Assembly (NCBI GenBank): GCA_945898055.1
Contig: CAMDGV010000023.1
Span: 1-59,052 of the forward strand
Length of the DNA: 59,052 nucleotides
From: Akkermansia muciniphila
GTDB lineage: Bacteria; Verrucomicrobiota; Verrucomicrobiia; Limisphaerales; UBA9464
Reading direction: 5' to 3'
Of the stretch, positions 53,481-59,052 are shown piece by piece. Made by a program: the position numbers and the translations under genes. The notes beneath the pieces were generated by a model. The model did not search any database, had not been told where the DNA came from, and worked only from the letters and a program-made list of their open reading frames with translations. Position 1 is the first letter of the stretch. Each line of letters begins with the position of its first letter.

Positions 53481-54675
53481 CCATGGAATCCATCTGGCTT
53501 ACTGCACCAATATCCATCGCGGAGAGACTTGGGCCGAGACTCTCAATGGACTAGAACAGCACACGCTCGCAGTTCAACGCCGGGTCTCCGGAGGACGCCC
53601 CTATGCTATCGGGCTTCGATTAAGCGATGCTGCGTCTCGAGATCTGGTCGAACCCAAACAACTGGCCGCCTTCAAAGCTTGGCTGCAGCGTCATAATGCT
53701 TATGTGTTTACCATCAATGGATTTCCTTATGGCCAATTTCACGGTCAAAGGGTCAAGGAACAAGTTTATGCACCCGATTGGACGCATCCCGACCGACTCG
53801 CATATACCGAGCGCCTCTTCCAAATTCTCGCCGCTTTACTCCCCAACGGGGTCTCCGGTTCAGTAAGTACCGTGCCCGTCTCTTTTAAAGGATTTCATCG
53901 TACTCCTCGAGAACTCAAGACCGCTCGTGATCAACTGTGGAAATGCGTCGACTTCCTCGAGTGTTTAACTCGGGAAACCGGCCATGATCTTCATCTGGGT
54001 CTTGAACCTGAACCGCTTTGCCACTTGGAAACCACCTCAGAATGCGTGACTTGGTTTGAAGAACTGCGTGCCGACCGCCCCGGCGATCTTCGCCTCGATA
54101 CTCATCTCGGTATTAACTACGATACCTGCCATCTCGCTATCCAATACGAGCGCCCTCAGGAAGCTCTGGCTCGCCTCCAAAAAGCGGGTATTCGAGTCAG
54201 CAAAATTCACCTAAGTAACGCACTTTCCGTCCATCCCACACTCGAGGTTCGTAACGCCCTTCGCAGTTTTGCTGATGACATTTATTTCCATCAGGTCATC
54301 GAACGTCGGCCCAGTGGCGAATTCATTCGATACGGCGACCTAGACCAAGCTCTGGCTGCCGACCTCTCTGACGCGCCTGAACTGGATCGTGAATGGAGGA
54401 TTCATTTTCACATCCCTCTTCATGCCTCGCCCACCAACGTCTTTTCCACAACCGCCGATCATCTGACCGGGGTACTTGATGCGGTCAAGGGTGCACCCGC
54501 ACTTTGTCAGCATTTTGAAATGGAAACCTACACCTGGGAGGTGATGCCTTCCGGAATGAAAAATCAGAATGTGGTCGACCAACTGGCCGGTGAATATGAC
54601 TGGACTCTCAGCCGCTTTCGCGAACGAGGCTTTGTACCTATTTCAGCGATAGGTTCCCTACCCTCACCCCCATGA
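53470..54675 (+). CDS. EboE-like TIM-barrel protein (metabolite traffic family)
   Basis: The 401-residue product opens HLAYCTNIHRGETWAETLNGL and has GIGLRLSDAASRDL near 47, INGFPYGQFHGQRVKEQVYAPDWTHPDRLAYT near 78-109, GLEPEPLCHLETTSECV near 178 and NYDTCHLAIQYE near 215. These agree with EboE of the ebo operon, a xylose-isomerase-like barrel implicated in precursor transport to the periplasm in cyanobacteria. The other ebo genes are absent, so the local role may differ. The ATGA overlap couples it to a formylglycine-generating enzyme gene. Confidence 0.75.
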   Translation: MQLTHGIHLAYCTNIHRGETWAETLNGLEQHTLAVQRRVSGGRPYAIGLRLSDAASRDLVEPKQLAAFKAWLQRHNAYVFTINGFPYGQFHGQRVKEQVYAPDWTHPDRLAYTERLFQILAALLPNGVSGSVSTVPVSFKGFHRTPRELKTARDQLWKCVDFLECLTRETGHDLHLGLEPEPLCHLETTSECVTWFEELRADRPGDLRLDTHLGINYDTCHLAIQYERPQEALARLQKAGIRVSKIHLSNALSVHPTLEVRNALRSFADDIYFHQVIERRPSGEFIRYGDLDQALAADLSDAPELDREWRIHFHIPLHASPTNVFSTTADHLTGVLDAVKGAPALCQHFEMETYTWEVMPSGMKNQNVVDQLAGEYDWTLSRFRERGFVPISAIGSLPSPP

Positions 54676-55799
54676 GTGCCTCGACCCGATACAGTTATTG
54701 GGCGGCTCAATCCCTCGTCCTTATGATAGCGAGCGGATGCGGACCAAGCACCTCGATTGACCCAGCTAAATCAAGCGCCCAGACCTCTTCTGCTGCTCCA
54801 GTTTCCAACCCACCCACCCAAGGTAATACCGAAAGAATGGTTCGGATTCCCGGGGGTGAATTCTGGATGGGCGGACCTCCCCAGACTTCAATGACCGCCA
54901 TTCAGGAGTCGCTAACTCCGGGTGAACCTGTCTGTTCGGGCCTTCTGCAGGGATTCCCTGACGCGGCCCCAACTCACCGCGTGCGGGTGGACCCTTTCTG
55001 GATGGACACCCACGAAGTGAGCAATCGGGACTACGCTCGCTTTGTCGAAGCAACCGGTTATATCACCGTGGCTGAGCGGGCCTTGAACCCTGCTGATTTT
55101 CCCGGTGCCGATCCCGCTTTGCTTGTTCCAGGGTCGGTTGTCTTCGTCGCACCTTCCGAACCGGTCGCCCTCAATAATCCTTTTCAATGGTGGCGCTACC
55201 TTCCCGGTGCTAACTGGCGCCATCCCGAAGGCCCCCAGAGCTCTCTCACTAACCGCTTCGATTACCCCGTTGTTCATCTGGCTTACGCCGATGCAGAAGC
55301 TTATGCCCGTTGGTCAGGGAAACGCCTGCCAACCGAGGCGGAATGGGAATTTGCGGCCCGAGGCGGTCTTGACCAAAAAGGCTATCCTTGGGGTGATGAC
55401 CTGATGCCAAAGGGACACTGGCAGGCCAATGTCTTTCAAGGACGATTTCCAGACTCAGACACGGCGGCGGACGGCTTTAAGGGCTGCGCTCCAACCGGTC
55501 AATTTGCTCCCAACGGCTACGAACTATACGACATGGCTGGTAACGTCTGGGAATGGTGTAGCGACTGGTACAGGCCCGATACGTACCACCAAGCCTCTCT
55601 TCCTTTGACTCTGAATCCAAGTGGACCACCCGACAGTTTTGATCCAGATGAACCGGGGATTCCCAAACGCGTCCATCGCGGCGGTTCATTTCTCTGTTCC
55701 GTGCAGTATTGCTCGAGGTTTCTTATCGGCTCGCGTGGCAAGGGTGCTATCGACACCGGCAGCCTCCACGTCGGGTTCCGCTGTGTCCGAAGCCCTTAG
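54672..55799 (+). CDS. Formylglycine-generating enzyme (FGE) family lipoprotein, both catalytic Cys present
   Basis: FGE oxidises a Cys of sulfatases to formylglycine. The product has a lipoprotein signal with IASGC near residue 23. The domain starts MVRIPGGEFWMGG and includes FWMDTHEVSNRDYARFVEATGY, LPTEAEWEFAARGG and MAGNVWEWCSDWY. The active-site segment is RGGSFLCSVQYCSRF, with Cys 342 and Cys 347 spaced as in authentic FGE/SUMF1. Most bacterial SUMF1-like proteins lack this pair. The length of 375 residues fits an exported enzyme. No sulfatase gene is in the window. It overlaps the EboE-like gene by four bases. Confidence 0.85.
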   Translation: MSASTRYSYWAAQSLVLMIASGCGPSTSIDPAKSSAQTSSAAPVSNPPTQGNTERMVRIPGGEFWMGGPPQTSMTAIQESLTPGEPVCSGLLQGFPDAAPTHRVRVDPFWMDTHEVSNRDYARFVEATGYITVAERALNPADFPGADPALLVPGSVVFVAPSEPVALNNPFQWWRYLPGANWRHPEGPQSSLTNRFDYPVVHLAYADAEAYARWSGKRLPTEAEWEFAARGGLDQKGYPWGDDLMPKGHWQANVFQGRFPDSDTAADGFKGCAPTGQFAPNGYELYDMAGNVWEWCSDWYRPDTYHQASLPLTLNPSGPPDSFDPDEPGIPKRVHRGGSFLCSVQYCSRFLIGSRGKGAIDTGSLHVGFRCVRSP

Positions 55800-55855
55800 T
55801 TAGCGTGGCCCATTGATTTTTTAACGGGCGTGGATGTCTTAGCGCACAAACGTAA

Positions 55856-55881
55856 GATGGGGTCGCCGTCGCAACCCCATC
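55856..55881. terminator. Bidirectional terminator-like hairpin
   Basis: GATGGGGT and ACCCCATC form a perfect eight-pair stem. Two further inner pairs follow one mismatch, around a four-base loop. It lies between the convergent FGE and cytochrome-like genes, 57 bases after one stop and 19 bases after the other. No long T-run follows. Confidence 0.5.
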
Positions 55882-55899
55882 CTAAAGACCGACGCTTCG

Positions 55900-57924
55900 T
55901 CAGAATCGGGCCCAATCGGACTCCGGCCACAAATACTCTCCGAGATTTCGCATCGTCTCCACGATGTCGGATGCCACCCCTTTCTCCTTAAGAAAAACGA
56001 GCATTGCTGAGTGCGAACTCACCCACGGGCGTCCTCTCGGCGGGCCCGGATTATTTTCCGTCTCTCCGCCCAAGATCTCCCCGGTCACAGTGATAAAATG
56101 ATCCCGAGTCACTAATCGTGCCATCCGATCGAATTCAGCCAAATGCGCTCGAATCACACTGTCGCGAAAGGCTGGAGAGTACCCATCCCACATCTGCGGT
56201 TCTTCGCGGGTCCAAAGAAACTCGAGAGCCGGACCGGCCATTCCATTGAAACCATCCCATTGATCGGTCGGTGCATGGGTGGTCGCCTCTCCCGCTTTCA
56301 TTAAGGCCGCAGTCAATTGGGCGGCACTTCCTATGCCGTATTTTTCTTGCCCATGAGTAAAGGCCACCAGATAGGACCAATCGATTGGGAAGGTCCCTTG
56401 CCGACGATGATTAGAATCGTTCAAAACCATCTGAAGCCAGTACCATTGATGGGTCCCAATCTCCCAGACCTGCTGACTCCCATTACGAAGGAAATGCCCC
56501 GTTTGAGGCAGGTTCAACATATGCGGCGCGGCCAAAAAGGCGGTATGAGTCGGCCACGACCGTGCATTGACCGGCCAACTAAAGAACTCTTGACCCGATG
56601 CCTCCCAATTCTTGGCTTTCATGACGTCCCAGCTCTTCACTGCTCTCCACCGCCCCAGCGACCACCAAGCTTGATTAGCGCGGGTCGAATTATCCCGATA
56701 ACCTGCCAGAGCAGCCTCTGTCTGAAGTGGCCCTAAATACCAATCAACTAGGGCCATATGCCATTCATTGAAGCGATAAAGTCCTGAGGCGGCGGAAGGT
56801 TCTTGACGAATCAGCTGGAGCCGATCGTAGACCGGTTGAAAACTGGCTCCATAGGAATCCTTGGGATGAATACGAGGCAGCCAACTATTCCAATCCGGTA
56901 GCGGCATAGAAATCGGCAATTCGCGAATATTCAGAGTATTGGTGTAAGACAATGACACTGCTTCATTCGTTCCGTTGGGAAACAAATACCCCCAACTATC
57001 GCTGTCCTTGGGCAGTACCCACTTCAGGCCTGAACCGGCAGCAAATAGACTCGCGCTCTTGGCATCGACGCCGGGCCCCGGTTGGTAGGGGGGATCCCAA
57101 GGGTAACCGCTTCGTTCCTCTGGGAGTGAGTGGATATAGGCAGCGATTTTGTTACCCTGCGATTGAGTCAACCCGTGAAATTGACTCCGTTCGGAAATGG
57201 ATCGTTTCGAGTAGCTAAAGTACCTTAAATCTGACCCCGTGTCCGTATGGCAATCCCAGCACTTGGCATTTATCCTAGGACCAGACCAACTCTCCCGAAG
57301 CTGGGCATTGAACCAAAGATTAGAGCCGTTCAAAATATCGGTTCGGTTGGTCGACACAGAAAAAGCTGCCTCAGGTAAGCGCTTGGTCGAAGGTCCCATG
57401 ACCGGTTTCCCCTTCGGATCGAGCGCATTCATGTCTAGAACGCGAAACCCGATCGAATTGCCATCTGACTGATTAAATTTAAGAGTTATTTTTTGCCTGC
57501 CGGGTTGAACCGTCACGGTTGGGACATGGAAGGTAAGCGTATCTAAAGGACCACCCATACCGCCCAACTTGGCACCCAGTCCCTCAAAGACACAGTTGGT
57601 ATTATTTAAAGACACAAACAATTGAGATTCTCCATCCCCCACCTTGATACTCATCATGTTCTCGTAGTGCAGACCATGAACCTCCAACCAGAGCGGGTAC
57701 TGGCCGGCAGGTAATTTTTTAGACAGTGAAAAATCGAACGAATTTGTAGAGCTTGCATAACCTGGGCGACCGATAACCTCGGAGACAACGAAACGATTGG
57801 TCGTCGCCGGAGGGGTCCACGGTGTTGCATAGATCGACTGGACCCTGTTTGCGGAGCAGAAGAGAACAAGACCGGTAATGATCCGAACGAGGTAAGTGAA
57901 GTGTGTGAACTGGGTTTTGAACAT
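55900..57924 (-). CDS. Secreted single-heme (CxxCH) protein with N-terminal carbohydrate-binding-like domain
   Basis: A signal segment (residues 12-30) precedes a beta-sandwich region (about 45-165) resembling carbohydrate-binding domains. A heme motif CWDCH follows at 222-226 with the context WSGPRINAKCWDCHTDTGSDLRYFSYSKRSI and a nearby GNKIAAYIHSLP helix, as in cytochrome c. A distal Met ligand is not obvious. The 400-residue C-terminal part (WNSWLPRIHPKDS, WQWYWLQMVLND) is of unknown fold. Planctomycetes and Verrucomicrobia have many cytochrome-c-domain sugar-related proteins of unknown role. The product is probably periplasmic or secreted. Confidence 0.7.
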   Translation of the reverse strand: MFKTQFTHFTYLVRIITGLVLFCSANRVQSIYATPWTPPATTNRFVVSEVIGRPGYASSTNSFDFSLSKKLPAGQYPLWLEVHGLHYENMMSIKVGDGESQLFVSLNNTNCVFEGLGAKLGGMGGPLDTLTFHVPTVTVQPGRQKITLKFNQSDGNSIGFRVLDMNALDPKGKPVMGPSTKRLPEAAFSVSTNRTDILNGSNLWFNAQLRESWSGPRINAKCWDCHTDTGSDLRYFSYSKRSISERSQFHGLTQSQGNKIAAYIHSLPEERSGYPWDPPYQPGPGVDAKSASLFAAGSGLKWVLPKDSDSWGYLFPNGTNEAVSLSYTNTLNIRELPISMPLPDWNSWLPRIHPKDSYGASFQPVYDRLQLIRQEPSAASGLYRFNEWHMALVDWYLGPLQTEAALAGYRDNSTRANQAWWSLGRWRAVKSWDVMKAKNWEASGQEFFSWPVNARSWPTHTAFLAAPHMLNLPQTGHFLRNGSQQVWEIGTHQWYWLQMVLNDSNHRRQGTFPIDWSYLVAFTHGQEKYGIGSAAQLTAALMKAGEATTHAPTDQWDGFNGMAGPALEFLWTREEPQMWDGYSPAFRDSVIRAHLAEFDRMARLVTRDHFITVTGEILGGETENNPGPPRGRPWVSSHSAMLVFLKEKGVASDIVETMRNLGEYLWPESDWARF

Positions 57925-58028
57925 AAGTGCCTTTTTAGTAGTTAACGCCTGCCCTAATTTCTCGGGTTACAAACATTCGTATCTTTCAAACACTCTCCCC
58001 CAATTTCGCGTCTGTTAAAGGTTTGCTA

Positions 58029-58074
58029 TACCCTAGGGTACTTTCTGAAACCGCTCACACTTTTAATCCTAGGG
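58029..58074. promoter_or_regulatory. Two CCTAGGG palindromes in a divergent promoter region
   Basis: TACCCTAGGGTA (58029-58040) is a perfect 12-bp palindrome. A second core, CCTAGGG at 58068-58074, lies about 36 bases away, centre to centre. Both are in the 199-base space between the divergent heme-protein gene and the membrane-protein gene. They may be binding sites of one regulator. Confidence 0.3.
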
Positions 58075-58123
58075 TTGGCAGATTCATCCCATCTCGCTTG
58101 AGTTCTCGTCCCACGCTCGAGGA

Positions 58124-59052
58124 ATGGACGGTCCGATAGTACGGGCGATAAATTTTTGTCGACCTTTCGATCGAGAAACTTGGTGTCTGCGTGAGGTAAA
58201 GGGTGGCTACCGCAAGATCGGTGAGGCGCTAAACTTAATTGGCTCGGGGCTGCTCCTCGCCAACATTGCTCTTTATGGCCAGATTTATCATCTGATCTCG
58301 CGCCCGCCCAATCCGCTGCTGCTTTGGTTGGCAGGCATTGCAGCGTTGCCGTGGCTTCTGAACTCCAAGGCTCAACATGTTTTGGTGCTGATCGGTTTTG
58401 GTGTTTGGTTCGCAATGGAGATCAACGAGCGCGACAGTCTCGCCTACTTCGGGGGCATTGAGAATCAAATCATCCTGTATAGCCTGTTAGGATTGAGTTA
58501 TTTGAGCCTCGGTTACGTGCTGCGCCGGACGCGATTTGAGGACTTCGCCAAAGTCACCGAACGACTCGGCCTAATTGCGATGCTGACGTTCGCGTATCCA
58601 CTCACCTGGGGCATCGGTCATGGCCATTGGCTGCCCGAAGTGCAGGGTTGGGTGTTCACAGTGATGTGCGCTGTGGCACTCACTCTGGTGGTGGCGGGCG
58701 CTTCTTCCCTAAAACATCTGGATCAACAGTGGCGTTGGACCTGGGGGTTGGCCTTGGCAGCAGTGGTCGCGTTGTTGGCTGGCCAATTTTATTTTGATGC
58801 GCAGAGCGAAGGGATCCGCATGATGGAGTCGGGTTATTCCGGGATCGCGGCAGTGGTCTTGTTCGTGTCCTGTCTGCTGCAGATTCAGGTCGGCCTACGG
58901 GAACGTTCGCAGTTTATGATCAACCTCGGCACTGCCTTTATCGCACTGGATATTTTCACCACCTACATCCGACTTATCGACTCGATGTCGCGCACTGGGA
59001 CGATGTTTCTCGCCTCTGGGGCTTTCCTCATTGCGTTTGGCGGCTATCTCGA
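58124..59052 (+). CDS. DUF2157-like integral membrane protein (3' truncated by window edge)
   Basis: The frame is open from the ATG at 58124 to the edge (about 309 codons, no stop). After a short polar start it holds the segment KIGEALNLIGSGLLLANIALYGQIYHL near 30-56. This segment, with an IAQIYxL motif, is typical of the second part of DUF2157 proteins, followed by PPNPLLLWLAGIAALPWLL. At least eight hydrophobic helices follow. The soluble N-terminal part and first helix seen in the family are absent, so the gene may be a short form or truncated. The function is unknown. Confidence 0.6.
   Translation, partial: MDGPIVRAINFCRPFDRETWCLREVKGGYRKIGEALNLIGSGLLLANIALYGQIYHLISRPPNPLLLWLAGIAALPWLLNSKAQHVLVLIGFGVWFAMEINERDSLAYFGGIENQIILYSLLGLSYLSLGYVLRRTRFEDFAKVTERLGLIAMLTFAYPLTWGIGHGHWLPEVQGWVFTVMCAVALTLVVAGASSLKHLDQQWRWTWGLALAAVVALLAGQFYFDAQSEGIRMMESGYSGIAAVVLFVSCLLQIQVGLRERSQFMINLGTAFIALDIFTTYIRLIDSMSRTGTMFLASGAFLIAFGGYL

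Overview
The window most resembles a chromosome segment of a Verrucomicrobiota-type bacterium of moderate G+C. This placement is inferred from gene content, not from a marker gene. The pointers are orphan pseudopilins with a GF(T/S)xIEL cleavage motif and an ADGH tail, DUF1080 and sialate-O-acetylesterase-like proteins, CotH/lamin-tail and BspA-type surface proteins ending in an LYRLR-like motif, PQQ-propeller and DUF3500 secreted proteins, and a rhamnose/fuconate catabolic region.

Layout. 1-0.74 kb: 3' end of a G+C-rich PHP-like gene. 1.0-4.0 kb: an AT-richer accessory patch with a beheaded serine hydrolase, an inverted-repeat-bounded transposase relic, a zinc-ribbon orphan and a frameshifted IS1634-like transposase. 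4.0-9.3 kb: a secreted propeller protein, a pseudopilin and an ABC-2-like membrane protein joined by GTGA overlaps, then a small HTH protein. 9.5-12 kb: secreted DUF1080 protein and a double-domain SASA esterase. 12.2-20 kb: sugar region with L-fuconate dehydratase (minus) diverging from L-rhamnose isomerase, a complete RhaTPQS-type ABC importer and L-rhamnose mutarotase. 20.2-28.1 kb: ApgM, TrmO, an unusual MFS carrier, DUF3500, PQQ propeller, a Cys-rich DR2241-like protein and PyrF. 28.2-35 kb (minus): pseudopilin, decayed XRE regulator and a full ImuA-ImuB-DnaE2 mutasome. 35.3-37.6 kb: NupG-like transporter and a Tat-exported TIM-barrel protein. 37.6-43.9 kb: RND pump, adaptor, TolC-like channel and DUF1415 in a tightly coupled operon behind a 17-bp palindrome. 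43.9-44.15 kb: a second inverted-repeat relic. 44.2-53.5 kb: large secreted CotH/LTD, BspA-LRR and LTD proteins. 53.5-55.8 kb: coupled EboE-like and formylglycine-generating enzyme genes. 55.9-59 kb: a single-heme secreted protein and the start of a DUF2157-like membrane protein.

How the genes work together. The sugar genes suggest uptake and first-step catabolism of L-rhamnose, with oxidative L-fucose metabolism alongside. With esterases and a formylglycine-generating enzyme nearby, use of acetylated or sulfated deoxysugar polymers is a reasonable but unproven inference. No rhamnulokinase, aldolase or sulfatase lies in the window. The imu cassette would give damage-inducible mutagenesis. The RND operon would give efflux.

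The less expected signals are: two decayed elements sharing ends that also supply the stop codon of the gene to their left; a tandem esterase whose second copy has lost the GQSNM serine; an MFS carrier with a long predicted coiled-coil insertion; an ATPase-less pseudopilin/ABC-2 module; and three neighbouring secreted proteins ending in a similar C-terminal motif. I found no CRISPR array, rRNA or tRNA.
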